A stretch of DNA of 28,708 bases from a virus, in the IMG/VR virus record IMGVR_UViG_3300042465_003489, positions 1 to 28,708 of that record, one strand, 5' to 3'. Below, piece after piece: positions 1 to 10,104 of this stretch (within the stretch, counting starts at the first letter, position 1; the number at the start of each line of letters is the position of its first letter). Below the pieces are notes generated by a model. It was not told the origin of the DNA. It did no database searches and saw only the letters and a program-made list of their open reading frames with translations. A program made the position numbers and the translations under genes.

Positions 1-1
1 C

Positions 2-2446
2 TTGGTTGGGACTAGCGTTGCTATTACGGCAGCGTCTGTGACCAGCAATGTGGTGACGCTGACAACAGCCTCGGCTCATGGCTTAACGAATGGTTCAGCG
101 TTTAGCACCAGTGGGATTATCTACACTACTGGGACGAATCCAAACAATTCGTTTATTGCGACTACTGCAAGCGGAACAAGCATTACTTATCCGCTTGTTG
201 GTGGATCTGGGACGTATACGACAGACGCTACTTCTGAGGTTCTTACAGCCACATCAAAAGCAATTGCATCCTCTAGCCTTGCTGCCAACGAGGTGACGAT
301 TGTTGTCACAGCTGGACATGGGTTTGCTGTAAGTAGCGTTGGGTATGCTTTAATTGCTGGATTGGCTTTTACTGGGACTGACCCTAATGGAGTCAGGTCT
401 TTGATTTACGTTTCATCAACAGAGATGAAGTTCTCTGTCACGGCAGCAACCACTGCTGTTTCTGGTGCTGGCACATTATCTCAAATTCCAATCAATGATG
501 CTGCTAACGTGAATGTCAGAGCATCTTGTTTGTTTAGCGATCCAAACTCTAGCAATGCTGAGAGCGTGGTGCTGGCATTAGATACTAAAGCTATCTTGGT
601 TGATCTAGACGAATATACAATTAGTGATTTAGATTACCCAACCAATCAGACTGTCAGTGAAGATACTGATATGATACAAGCGTTTGATCGCGTGTTTCTA
701 TTTCGTGATGGAAAACAAGCATTTGAATGGTTTCCTAATGGTAGGCAGATCGAGAGTGCTAGTTCTAGTGCATTTACTGTGACAATGCGAGTTAAGGATC
801 ATGGATTGACTGTAGATGATGAAATCATTGTTAGCGGATTAACTGGTGGTGTTCCTGCAAATGGCACATTTACAGTTCTTTCTGTTACCGACAAGGATGT
901 ATTCACATATACATTCACAACATCACAGACTGTGACCTTTGGCGTTACTAATGGAGTATTAAAAGCTGGTTTCACGCTAGTCCCTGGAGGTGTATATACG
1001 CAGCCACAGGTATTTGTTTCGACTACTGGAACAGTAACTAGCGGTGTTGTAAGCCTAACGGTTACTGGTAATACAACCATTATTGCTGGTGACACGATTG
1101 TTGTATATGAAACAAACATCCCAACATTTAGTTCTATTTCTGGACAATCGTTCGAGGTATTAAGCGCGACATCTACAAATATTTCTTTTATTGCTCCAGT
1201 AGCCAATCTTGCAAGTATCCCTGGTAGTCAGCAGATTGAATTTGGTGGAAGGTTCAGCGTAGGTGGTGGATTTATTCATCAACCCGCACCACCTTGGGGT
1301 GTTTACTTTCAGCGTAGGTTATGGGTGCCGTTTTATTACACTCCAGCAGGATTATTTAGTTCACCTACCTACACAAGCAGGAAGATTACTGATGAAATAT
1401 CCGTTTCGGATATTCTAGACAGTCATACATTTGATCAAATTGCTAATCAATTTAGAATTACTGGTGGAACAACTGATTATTTAGTTGCGATGCAAGGATT
1501 CTACGATGACAAGCTAGTTGTTTTAAACAGAAACAGCTTACATTTGATAAGTGGGACTGCTGGAGGGCTTGAAGATACTAAAGTTACAGCATTGACTAAT
1601 GAAGTCGGGTGCTTGGCAAAGAAAAGTGTCGTGATGAAAGGTAATGCCATGTTCTTTTTATCGGATGATGGGATTTATGCTGTAGAATTCTTAAACGACT
1701 ACAACCTTCGTGGTGCGGATGAGCCTATTTCTAAGAATATCCAACCTTATATTGATAGAATCAATAAAAATCTAGCTAAAGAAGCAGTGGGAATCTTGTT
1801 TAACAACAGATATTACATTGCAGTTGCATTAGATTCGATTGCTGGAGCCAATGATGCAAGTGGTAACAATACAATATTGATATTCAACTTTCTAAACAAA
1901 GGATGGGAGTCTGTTGACACGTTTGGGGCTGGTGATTTTATCATCAAAAACCTTATTTCTGGTAGTGCAGCAGAAAGAAATAGCATTTATGCCGTAACTT
2001 CTTTAGGTGGTTTACATGAACTTGAGGCAGCAGATACATCAAACGATAGTTTAGTGTCAGATGGTATTGTAACTAGCTTTTCAATCAACTCATCATTAAC
2101 AACTAGAGGATACTCCTTTGGAAATCTTGATCGGAAACGATTTACTGATGGTCAGATTACCATGCAATGTATTGATTCTGGACTAGGAGAGTATAGTATT
2201 TCCTTTGCCGCAGAAGATCCAGATAACAATCAAAGTATTGGCACAACAACTACATTCCTTGATGGAGTAGTTCTTGGCACTGGCGCAGTTAATGAAGATG
2301 AGACAGGCAATATTAGATTCCGTCTCGGTGGTATTCGTGGATATGTTGGAAGCCTAACCTTGACACGCACGATTGGTTCACCTAAGATAACATCCCTAAA
2401 GGTCACTGGTTCTGTGACAAATCGACAAATCATTTCCCAAACGTAA
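2..2446 (+). CDS. Nozzle-like tail tube protein, 5' partial
   Basis: The reading frame is open to the left edge, so the 814 visible residues are probably a C-terminal part; the TTG at position 2 is not a trusted start. Residues about 430-660 look like podovirus tail nozzle / stabilisation proteins (T7 gp12, P22 gp10 type): a QRRLW segment near residue 437, then a GCLAKKSVV segment followed by FFLSDDGIY, which are hallmark-like stretches of the beta-propeller core. The first about 400 residues are Thr/Ser/Val-rich and contain three or four copies of a beta-rich module, three of them with an HGL or HGF signature (His26, His106, His267). The gene is followed after 1 nt by the fibre gene. The role is inferred as the distal tail tube that closes the tail and releases DNA. 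A different beta-propeller tail hub remains possible. Confidence 0.7.
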   Translation: MVGTSVAITAASVTSNVVTLTTASAHGLTNGSAFSTSGIIYTTGTNPNNSFIATTASGTSITYPLVGGSGTYTTDATSEVLTATSKAIASSSLAANEVTIVVTAGHGFAVSSVGYALIAGLAFTGTDPNGVRSLIYVSSTEMKFSVTAATTAVSGAGTLSQIPINDAANVNVRASCLFSDPNSSNAESVVLALDTKAILVDLDEYTISDLDYPTNQTVSEDTDMIQAFDRVFLFRDGKQAFEWFPNGRQIESASSSAFTVTMRVKDHGLTVDDEIIVSGLTGGVPANGTFTVLSVTDKDVFTYTFTTSQTVTFGVTNGVLKAGFTLVPGGVYTQPQVFVSTTGTVTSGVVSLTVTGNTTIIAGDTIVVYETNIPTFSSISGQSFEVLSATSTNISFIAPVANLASIPGSQQIEFGGRFSVGGGFIHQPAPPWGVYFQRRLWVPFYYTPAGLFSSPTYTSRKITDEISVSDILDSHTFDQIANQFRITGGTTDYLVAMQGFYDDKLVVLNRNSLHLISGTAGGLEDTKVTALTNEVGCLAKKSVVMKGNAMFFLSDDGIYAVEFLNDYNLRGADEPISKNIQPYIDRINKNLAKEAVGILFNNRYYIAVALDSIAGANDASGNNTILIFNFLNKGWESVDTFGAGDFIIKNLISGSAAERNSIYAVTSLGGLHELEAADTSNDSLVSDGIVTSFSINSSLTTRGYSFGNLDRKRFTDGQITMQCIDSGLGEYSISFAAEDPDNNQSIGTTTTFLDGVVLGTGAVNEDETGNIRFRLGGIRGYVGSLTLTRTIGSPKITSLKVTGSVTNRQIISQT

Positions 2447-2447
2447 T

Positions 2448-3323
2448 ATGCCTGGAGTAGTAGAAACAACGCACACTTTCGCAACAAACGAAGTAATCAC
2501 AAGCACGTTAATGAATAACATCATTGACGAGACATTGTTTACTGCTGATGCTTTGGCAAATACTACGCTTGCATTAACTGCTGGCAAAATGAAAGTCGGC
2601 ACAATTACTTCCAATGAGATGGGAGCAGGTGCAATCACAACTAATGCAGTTGCATCGTCTTCAAGTGCTACTACTGGAATTACATATGCTAAGATGCAAT
2701 ATGTAGCTAATATGAAAGCATTGGGAAATGTTTCTGGTTCTCTTGGTGTTCCATCAGAGGTTCCTATTCTTGATGAGGACAATATGGTGAGCGACAGTGC
2801 CACTTCATTGGCTACTCAACAAAGCATTAAGGCTTATACAGATACTAAGTTTGCGGCAGTAATTACAAGAGGAACTGCCGTAGCAACAACTAGTGGAACA
2901 ACTGTTGATTTCACATCTATACCATCAACCGTTAAGCGGATTACAGTAATATTATCTGGAGTTAGCACAAATGGGACTAGTCCTATTATTCTTCAACTTG
3001 GTGATTCTGCAGGGTTTGAACTAACTGATTATTTAGGTAGTGCTGGAGAGGTAAGAGCGACTCCAGATGTTGACTTATTTACTACTGGGTTTGGATTATT
3101 ACAGTCTCCATCCGCAGCTGATTTATTCTATGGTATAGCAACAATAGTTAATATTTCTGGTAATGTATGGGTTTATTCCTTTACTGGTGGCAGTTCTACT
3201 GTAGCAAATAATTATATTGGAGGTGGGAGCAAAACCTTATCAGCAACACTAGACCGCATACGTCTTACTACTGTTGGCGGGAATACTTTTGACGCAGGAT
3301 CGGTAAATATCATGTATGAGTAA
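2448..3323 (+). CDS. Tail fibre / receptor-binding-like protein
   Basis: This 291-aa protein is rich in Thr, Ser, Ala and Gly with almost no Cys, as fibre proteins are. The N-terminal third (FATNEVITSTLMNNIIDETL) resembles the virion-attachment part of short phage fibres. A middle segment near residue 110, DEDNMVSDSATSLATQQSIK, resembles the coiled stretch common just before fibre tip domains. The C-terminal half is predicted beta-rich and resembles the tip domain of phage tail fibres, with a TSIPSTVKRITVILSGVS stretch. The start ATG follows the nozzle stop with 1 nt between (TAATATG). It likely binds the host surface, but no specific receptor can be read from the sequence. Confidence 0.65.
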   Translation: MPGVVETTHTFATNEVITSTLMNNIIDETLFTADALANTTLALTAGKMKVGTITSNEMGAGAITTNAVASSSSATTGITYAKMQYVANMKALGNVSGSLGVPSEVPILDEDNMVSDSATSLATQQSIKAYTDTKFAAVITRGTAVATTSGTTVDFTSIPSTVKRITVILSGVSTNGTSPIILQLGDSAGFELTDYLGSAGEVRATPDVDLFTTGFGLLQSPSAADLFYGIATIVNISGNVWVYSFTGGSSTVANNYIGGGSKTLSATLDRIRLTTVGGNTFDAGSVNIMYE

Positions 3324-3329
3324 TCGTAA

Positions 3330-3662
3330 ATGAACCAACACCTAGCAACCGCACTTAAACTTTATGAATCAAGAAACATTAACCTTCAAGACCTTATCGG
3401 TTGGCATTTATGTCATGGGATTGTTATTTGTAATCCAGATGTTTTTGCGTTGTGTTTTCACTGCACTAGTTACGATCTTGAAAAAGCTGTTGAATTTAAG
3501 GATTCAGATACTATTTATGTCACTATGTGTTGCGGAAACATGGCTAGTGGACTTGAATCACTTAAAGATAAATATAAATATATTGCTTTTAGACGTGATT
3601 TCAAAGGTTCAAATTACAATCGCTTGTTAAATATCAAAAATTTCTACTTAAAACTACAATAA
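3330..3662 (+). CDS. Small conserved-looking phage protein, unknown function
   Basis: The 110-aa product begins MNQHLATALKLYESR and has a Cys-containing centre (HLCHGIVICNPDVFALC) and a CCGNMASGL segment. It is between the fibre and the first ejection gene, with 6 nt and 2 nt spacers, in the same direction, so it is probably transcribed with the virion genes. A shorter frame at 3364-3630 is a shadow. The pattern recalls small phage proteins found near tail genes, but I cannot name a family. No signal peptide or membrane segment is evident. A chaperone or small virion component would be a guess. Confidence 0.6.
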   Translation: MNQHLATALKLYESRNINLQDLIGWHLCHGIVICNPDVFALCFHCTSYDLEKAVEFKDSDTIYVTMCCGNMASGLESLKDKYKYIAFRRDFKGSNYNRLLNIKNFYLKLQ

Positions 3663-3664
3663 TT

Positions 3665-4510
3665 ATGGGATCAGCACCAAAAGTCAAGGCTCCAAAAATG
3701 GACATCGCTAAAGATATTAGTGGTTATGTCTCAGGAATGTCGCAGTCATTACCACAAATTCTTTCACAAGAACAAGAATTCCGTCCACAGTTTCAAGGGT
3801 TAAATCTTGGTGACATTCAATCGTTTCTAAGTGGGCAAGGTGGACAACAAGGAATCTTTGGTCTTAGTCGTGAAGCAGCCCAACAAGCAGGTATGGGATT
3901 GGGCGAAGCTCGCGGAGCAGAACTTGGTCAGATGACTGGGCAAGCAGGACTCACCAGAGGCTTAATGCAGGGTCTTTCACCAGAACAGGCATACGCAGTT
4001 CAAAATGCTGATGCAGAGGCTAGACGGGCGTACGCGTCCTCGCAATCACTAAACCCGCAAGAGCAACGCAGTTACCAACAAGCTGCTAGAGAAGGTGCAT
4101 CTGCCGCTGGTAGAATTGGTGGCAATGCCGCAATCGCATCGGAAGTAATGGGTCGAGAGGATATGCTTGCTAGGAAAAGAATGGAGGCAGCACAGGCAGC
4201 ACAGAACTCGTATAATCTTTCACAAGGATTCTACACGCAGCCTGGTCTTAACCTTCTAAGCTCTGCGCCAATGTCGTATCAACAAGGGCAGAACTTCTTG
4301 CAAACTGGATTAGGTGCTATTGGCTCTGGAACTCCTCAGTTGTTTGATACATCTGTCGGATTGAACCTTGGTGCTGCTCAACGATCAAATCAACTTGCTG
4401 CACAATCAGCTAATGCACAAGCCAAAGCTGCGCAACAAGCTGCAATAATAGGTGCGGTAGGAAAGATTGGTGGCGCCGCATTTGGTGCTGGGGGAACGTT
4501 TGGCAAATAA
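3665..4510 (+). CDS. Internal virion (ejection) protein, small
   Basis: This 281-aa protein is Ala/Gln/Gly-rich with long helical stretches and a low-complexity C-terminus (QSANAQAKAAQQAAIIGAVG, then a Gly-rich tail). That composition is typical of the smallest ejection protein of podoviruses (T7 gp14, P22 gp7 type), which leaves the virion first and helps form a conduit through the envelope. It is the first of three consecutive genes of increasing size (281, 513, 1347 aa), the usual order for ejection proteins. The call rests on composition and position rather than a firm family signature. Confidence 0.6.
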   Translation: MGSAPKVKAPKMDIAKDISGYVSGMSQSLPQILSQEQEFRPQFQGLNLGDIQSFLSGQGGQQGIFGLSREAAQQAGMGLGEARGAELGQMTGQAGLTRGLMQGLSPEQAYAVQNADAEARRAYASSQSLNPQEQRSYQQAAREGASAAGRIGGNAAIASEVMGREDMLARKRMEAAQAAQNSYNLSQGFYTQPGLNLLSSAPMSYQQGQNFLQTGLGAIGSGTPQLFDTSVGLNLGAAQRSNQLAAQSANAQAKAAQQAAIIGAVGKIGGAAFGAGGTFGK

Positions 4511-4522
4511 GGATAAAATATT

Positions 4523-6064
4523 ATGGCAACTTACGGAAGTGGACAAATGCTTGGGTCAGGAATCAATCCTGAATCGTTTAAACAGGATTATAGTGGGTTT
4601 ACTCGCGCTGCTGAAATGCAAGCGCAGGGTATTGCTAGTCTTGGACAGAATATTAGTGGAGCTATTGAAGACTATGGTAAAATGAAGAAACAACAGCAAG
4701 AAGATGAACGCGCTGTCCAGAAATCTAAAAACGTAGCAAAAGCCATTGGTGATTTGATTCCAGATTTAAAACCAACAATTCAAAACTCTTTGACTATTCT
4801 TGACAATAAAGAACTTCCACTTAGTCAAAGAAAAGCTGAAGCAGAAGCAATTTCTGATATTCTTAATTTAGGAATTGGAGAAATCCGCAATCGTCAAGAT
4901 ATTGGATTTAAAGAAAGAGCTTTAAAAATTCAAGAAGATGAAGTTGCTGCAAGAAATGCCCCACAACCACCTTCTTTTGATTTTAAAGAAGTAAGTGTCC
5001 CCCATTCTGTTAATGGTGTTAAAGGAACTATACGTATGCTAGAAGATGCTAATTCTGGAAGAGTTAGAACATCAGATGGTAAAGAGTATTCTAATATTGA
5101 AGATGCAAAAGCTGGAAGAAATCCAATAGGACAAGGAGATAATGGGATTGATGCAGCATTAAATCTCCCTATTCCAGCACTAACTGGAAATTTAAACAGA
5201 GATGCGATTGCAATAAATAATGCTCAACAACTTCCTTCTACTAGCGAACTGGATAACACCCCAGCAATCATATTGACTGGTGGAATGCCAGATGGTCAAG
5301 ATAATCTCGCTAATGTTACTCCAGTCGTAACAGGAACACCAACAGTTACTAAAGAACCAACAATAGATGGTCCTCCTGGATTTGTCCCAGATGAAGTTCC
5401 AGCAGTCGAGCCAGAAACAACCGCTAGAATTATAACTGGAGAAGAAGCGTCTGCTCTCAATTTAAGTCCAGAAAATACTTACGAGGTTAAAATGAAAAAT
5501 GGAAAAGCTGTTGGATATACTGTTATAGATAAATCCGCAGCACCAATGAACGAAGCTGATAAAGTAAAATTAGATGAATCATCTTTAAGATCGGCAGCAG
5601 AGGCTGTTTATGCGATCGATACAATAAATGAATTAACTTCATCAAAAGGATTCTCCGATGTTTTTGGAGCAGGATATGGACTTAAATATATTTTTGGCAC
5701 TGAAGCTTACGATGCTGAAGCAGCAAGAGGAACGATTGTATCACTTGCAACTACTGACAGTATGAGGAAGTTTCAAGGATTAGGCTCTATGTCTGATGCT
5801 GAATTTGCAGTTGCTCAAGAAGCAGCTACACAAATTAAAAAAGCTGGGATTTCTGATAAAAAAGCTGCTCGAGAACTTAATAGATTAAGAAATTATTTTG
5901 CAGAATCAATTCGTAGAGCAGAAGATTTAGGTCGCATTCCAAAAGGAAGTTATCAAAAAATGCTTACTGGTCAAACTGGAAATCAAAATAACCCAAGCAC
6001 AGAAGCACCTATGTCTGCAACAGATAGATTTAGAGCTAAAGTTAAACCATTACCCTTACGATGA
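4523..6064 (+). CDS. Internal virion (ejection) protein, middle
   Basis: This 513-aa protein has a helical N-terminal half (residues about 30-150, many Glu/Lys/Gln) that could form coiled coil. A Pro/Thr-rich, probably flexible section spans about 205-300, and a second helical domain covers about 345-490. The start ATG at 4523 has a modest SD (AAGGA) 11 nt upstream. It ends with an ATGA overlap onto the 1347-aa gene, so translation of the two is probably coupled. By position it corresponds to the T7 gp15 / P22 gp20 slot. No enzymatic motif was seen. Confidence 0.6.
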   Translation: MATYGSGQMLGSGINPESFKQDYSGFTRAAEMQAQGIASLGQNISGAIEDYGKMKKQQQEDERAVQKSKNVAKAIGDLIPDLKPTIQNSLTILDNKELPLSQRKAEAEAISDILNLGIGEIRNRQDIGFKERALKIQEDEVAARNAPQPPSFDFKEVSVPHSVNGVKGTIRMLEDANSGRVRTSDGKEYSNIEDAKAGRNPIGQGDNGIDAALNLPIPALTGNLNRDAIAINNAQQLPSTSELDNTPAIILTGGMPDGQDNLANVTPVVTGTPTVTKEPTIDGPPGFVPDEVPAVEPETTARIITGEEASALNLSPENTYEVKMKNGKAVGYTVIDKSAAPMNEADKVKLDESSLRSAAEAVYAIDTINELTSSKGFSDVFGAGYGLKYIFGTEAYDAEAARGTIVSLATTDSMRKFQGLGSMSDAEFAVAQEAATQIKKAGISDKKAARELNRLRNYFAESIRRAEDLGRIPKGSYQKMLTGQTGNQNNPSTEAPMSATDRFRAKVKPLPLR

Positions 6065-9000
6065 CCCCAGAAGAAGAAAAAGCAGAGTATAATAAACTAG
6101 CTCCATCTGCAATAAATGAAGTTCTTGTTTCTATTGACAATAATTTTGCAGCAACTAGAAAAGCGCAAGATGATTATCGAAGCCAACTTCCTATTGGTGA
6201 TCCTCGCGCACTTGAGCCTTCATTAATTTCTGCTGAATTTCTTACCATAAAAGGGATGCAACAACGTGGTCTTCTTGATGACAAAGAAGAATCAACTAAA
6301 CTTGGTGAAGACTATCTTCTTATGGAAGATCAAGGCTTTATGCAAGATGGTAAATTAACAGAAAAAGGCATGGCTTTTATAGCTAATCCAGATGATTTGC
6401 TTCCTGTTGATGCAATCAATGACTGGACAATCTTAACTAATGCTATTGACCAAGATGAATCTGGAAAGTTTACAGATCCTATTGTTGAAAGTAAGTATCA
6501 ACAATTTCAGATAAGAAAAAATGAAGGACTTGATAAAGTAGAAGAAGGCAATACATTTAGTAATATTGGCAAAGGATTACTTAATATCGGAAAAGGTATT
6601 GCTAGTTTAGACACTTTTGGAACATTAGGGAAAGCTATAGCTGGAGGAGGATTTTCAATATCAGGCGAGATAGAAAAACGTGCAGCATTTGCATCAGGTG
6701 CGTTTAATGTAATGGCAACTACTCCTGTTAAGGCAACTGCCTTTGTTGGAAAACTAATCAACAGTAAAGATAAAGATGATCGAAATGATTTTATCGTTGC
6801 TACAAGAGTGAAATTAAATGAGGTTGCAACTAAGCCAGATACATTAGATGCAATTACTGGGACAACCGTTATGGCTGACAACTATGCCAGAACTCTCAAT
6901 GACTACAAAGAAAGATTTGGAGAAGCTGGAGAAAACAAATTACAAGAAGAATTGCTAAATGCAAAATCTGTTGGTGAAGTTGTTGGTGATCCATTAAACA
7001 TTCCTTTAGCAATAGCAACAGAAGGATTATCTCTTTTGGCTAAAACTGCAATGCTTGCAAGAACCAGTAAAGCAATAAATATTGCTAATAAAACTGCAAC
7101 TACAATTTCAAGACTTGAGAAAGCAGCACCAGTAATTGCAAATCAACTTAATGAAGCCACGGTTCTAAATCAGACTCTAGTTAAGCGACTAGCTGACGCT
7201 GTAAAAGTTAAAAATTCTTCTTTAGTTGCAGAATTAACCCCTCTAGTTGAATCTAGTACTACTGCATTAGATGACATAGCTCTAAAAGCAACGCAACTAG
7301 AAGAAGGACTTGCTGTTAATCGATTAGCAAGAACAGAAGCACTTACAGAGTTTGCCAATAAAACTAAACCTTTTGATGCTTCAAGAAAAATAGCTGCTGG
7401 TGCAGTTAAAGGCGTTGAAATTGCTGCTGAAAAAATGGGCAATACTCTTGCTTTTGTTAATAAGGGATTGCGTGCCGTTGAGAGAACAATAGGATTTTAT
7501 GGGGCGCAAAGAACAATTTCTACTGCATTGGGCATTGCATCTGGCCCTGTTGGACAAGGTGCTATTGGCGCGTATTATACTGCTAGAACTGGATTAGCTA
7601 TTGCTCCCAAAATTCTTAGTAAAACAGCAAGATTTGCAAATGTTGTTGGTGAGGAGTTAGCTCAGATGAAAAATAGCACTCCATTCTGGCGTAGAGTTGC
7701 TGCTAATGAAAACATAGGCGGCATTGGAAAGGCGATGGCAACAACGCTAGACTACGCATCTCCTATTGCTCGTTTTGGCGTTGGGAGTATAAAACAGGGT
7801 GCAAAACTTGCTCCAGCATTAGCTGTTTATGAAGCAATTAATAACGGCGGATTAAACGAACAAGCAATGAAGCGAGTTGGTGCTAATGCTTTAGTTTTTG
7901 GCGCATTTGCCAGAGTTGTTGGTGGCGGAAAACAAGACCTAACCAAAAGGCAATCAGGCGACTTCTATAATTATCGCAATAAACAACAAAAGCTAGGAGA
8001 AGATAAACTTGCAGCTTTTGATGCTATTCCAGACCAAGAAGTAAAACAATTCGTATCTACTTATGATGCAGCTTACCCAAACACTTGGGATTGGCAATTT
8101 ACAAAAGAAGGTAATAGCTCTTTTAATCCATCATCCAAGACAATTACAGTAAATGTAAATGACAAGTTAGGATTTATTCGTGCATTAACTTCTCATGAAA
8201 CGCTTCACTCATTGACGTTTAAGCACGGGATGGATGATTCTATTGTTTCGAGAATGCTTGGAGATGAGACAAGACCTGGTCTAGTAAGAGATATAAACGG
8301 CAATTTAGATAAAGACTTCAAACAGTTTTACAATGCTTACAATGAGCGTTTAGATGCTCAAGGATTACCAAAGATTGGCATTGAAGACGCGGCTGTTGAG
8401 TTCTTTACAGATAATGGAACGGCTTCATTGTTTGATGATGTCGTATCTGGAAAGATGACTAAAGCAGCAGTAAAAACTCCATTAAGAAGAAATATTGAGA
8501 ATATTTTTGATACTGTTTTTGCAGCAACTCCAATTATAAAAGACCTTCACTATAAGCTAGGAGGAGCTACTGATGTTAATGGGAATTTAGTTATGGGATC
8601 GGGACTTCTTGCTGATGGCATGAAAGAATTGCCAGAAGTAAAAGCGATGATTCGCAAGATGTATCGTGAATCTGCTGGATTACCAAAGTCAGCTATTAAG
8701 CCTGATGCGATGCGCGATGCTCCATCATCGAATCCAAAACACTATAAAGCGGCTGAGATCATAGATAGAATAAATAAGAAAAATGTCAAAGATGGAAAGC
8801 CGCTTGTTGATGGAGTAATGATTCCTGATAAAAAAGGCAATGGCACTGGCTTGCTTTCCGATGAGCATTTTCAAGCACTTGAAGAAGCAGGTGTAATCAA
8901 AGAAGGAGGTGCGCAAGAGCTTATTCATATTCAATCTACGTTTGACGCTGATAAAGCTGCTCTACTTGATTATACACCAATCGAACAAGGCCGTTCAGTC

Positions 9001-10104
9001 CAAACCGCAGGTAAGACAGCTAACAAGGTTAAGCCTATTGACTTTATGGTCAAGAACGGAAGGCTTTACATGATTGGAATGGATATTGTTCAGCTTGGAT
9101 TAAACATTAAAAGACTTGAAGGTAGAGCTTCCGCAATGGGAATGTCTCGCGCTGATGTGCTTACTGATATTGTAGAGACAGCAAAACTACATAAAAAAGG
9201 TCAGTCAACTGATGGGTATTTTAAAAGTGTTGGCGGCAAGAGTTGGCAAAAAAGAAAGAATTTGATCAATGCAATTCAAGGTCTTAATTCAAATGCACAA
9301 CGTGGAATCAATCCTGTATTTGACAAGATGGGTATGAATACTCAAACTGGGACATATCGCACGTTTGCTTACGATCGTGTTGATGGATTTACAGACCTTA
9401 CTGGGGATATGGTTATTCCGTATGGGAATAACGCTTACTACACATTGAAGGCAAATCTCATGCCACAAGCTCCACGTATCAACGTGAAGGGCGAGATCGT
9501 GAAGGATGCGCCAAACGTTCGCGTTTCTTCAATAGAAAATTTAGATACCGAGATTCCATTAGGTTTTAATCGAAAACCTGTTATTGACACCAGATTACAA
9601 AGTTTATCTGATGATGATTTTTGGATATATTCACGAGACATAAATTCCAAAGTCGATAAACTTGAAGGGTTATGGGATGATAACGAATCTCTTATAAATG
9701 ACCGAGCTTTTCGCAAAAAACTCGCCACAAGCCAAGATGAATTTTCAGCTATGGAAAATGAAAATTTTCGTCGAAGCATAGAACATGCTCCATCTGAAGA
9801 TATTGCTTACGAATTTAGGCAGTTAAAACCTTGGCTTGACGATGATAAAGTAAAGATGGCAATTTTAATAAATAACATTGGTCGAAGAGGACTTATGGAA
9901 GAAATGAGATCATTTCTTACTGAGTATGCAAAACGTTCGCCTGACCATGCTGAGATTCTTTCTAGTAAAATGGAAGATGCAGCTCGCGTAGTCCGTGAAA
10001 TGGGTGATAATCAACGTGGATCTGTGGAAGGAAATCTGCCAACTAATAATATCTCGTATATGCCTCAAGGTGAAACTAAAGCCAAGCCAACAAGCTCGCC
10101 TTAA
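6061..10104 (+). CDS. Large internal virion protein with metallopeptidase-like motif
   Basis: This 1347-aa protein is the largest in the window and occupies the slot of T7 gp16-type ejection proteins. Residues about 460-640 hold several Gly/Ala-rich hydrophobic stretches that could insert into a membrane. Residues 712-716 are HETLH, the HExxH zinc-metallopeptidase signature, preceded by a beta-strand-like KTITVNV segment as in minimal gluzincin-like domains. Downstream Glu775 or Glu780 could be the third zinc ligand. The C-terminal 450 residues are of mixed composition and unassigned. The start overlaps the previous stop (ATGA). The peptidase could trim cell-wall peptides or process virion proteins during entry; this is inference from one motif. 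Confidence 0.65.
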   Translation: MTPEEEKAEYNKLAPSAINEVLVSIDNNFAATRKAQDDYRSQLPIGDPRALEPSLISAEFLTIKGMQQRGLLDDKEESTKLGEDYLLMEDQGFMQDGKLTEKGMAFIANPDDLLPVDAINDWTILTNAIDQDESGKFTDPIVESKYQQFQIRKNEGLDKVEEGNTFSNIGKGLLNIGKGIASLDTFGTLGKAIAGGGFSISGEIEKRAAFASGAFNVMATTPVKATAFVGKLINSKDKDDRNDFIVATRVKLNEVATKPDTLDAITGTTVMADNYARTLNDYKERFGEAGENKLQEELLNAKSVGEVVGDPLNIPLAIATEGLSLLAKTAMLARTSKAINIANKTATTISRLEKAAPVIANQLNEATVLNQTLVKRLADAVKVKNSSLVAELTPLVESSTTALDDIALKATQLEEGLAVNRLARTEALTEFANKTKPFDASRKIAAGAVKGVEIAAEKMGNTLAFVNKGLRAVERTIGFYGAQRTISTALGIASGPVGQGAIGAYYTARTGLAIAPKILSKTARFANVVGEELAQMKNSTPFWRRVAANENIGGIGKAMATTLDYASPIARFGVGSIKQGAKLAPALAVYEAINNGGLNEQAMKRVGANALVFGAFARVVGGGKQDLTKRQSGDFYNYRNKQQKLGEDKLAAFDAIPDQEVKQFVSTYDAAYPNTWDWQFTKEGNSSFNPSSKTITVNVNDKLGFIRALTSHETLHSLTFKHGMDDSIVSRMLGDETRPGLVRDINGNLDKDFKQFYNAYNERLDAQGLPKIGIEDAAVEFFTDNGTASLFDDVVSGKMTKAAVKTPLRRNIENIFDTVFAATPIIKDLHYKLGGATDVNGNLVMGSGLLADGMKELPEVKAMIRKMYRESAGLPKSAIKPDAMRDAPSSNPKHYKAAEIIDRINKKNVKDGKPLVDGVMIPDKKGNGTGLLSDEHFQALEEAGVIKEGGAQELIHIQSTFDADKAALLDYTPIEQGRSVQTAGKTANKVKPIDFMVKNGRLYMIGMDIVQLGLNIKRLEGRASAMGMSRADVLTDIVETAKLHKKGQSTDGYFKSVGGKSWQKRKNLINAIQGLNSNAQRGINPVFDKMGMNTQTGTYRTFAYDRVDGFTDLTGDMVIPYGNNAYYTLKANLMPQAPRINVKGEIVKDAPNVRVSSIENLDTEIPLGFNRKPVIDTRLQSLSDDDFWIYSRDINSKVDKLEGLWDDNESLINDRAFRKKLATSQDEFSAMENENFRRSIEHAPSEDIAYEFRQLKPWLDDDKVKMAILINNIGRRGLMEEMRSFLTEYAKRSPDHAEILSSKMEDAARVVREMGDNQRGSVEGNLPTNNISYMPQGETKAKPTSSP

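Noticed and set aside
799-1206. Minus-strand frame of 135 aa inside the nozzle gene
   Set aside because: Shadow of the Thr/Val-rich repeats in the nozzle protein, with no context.
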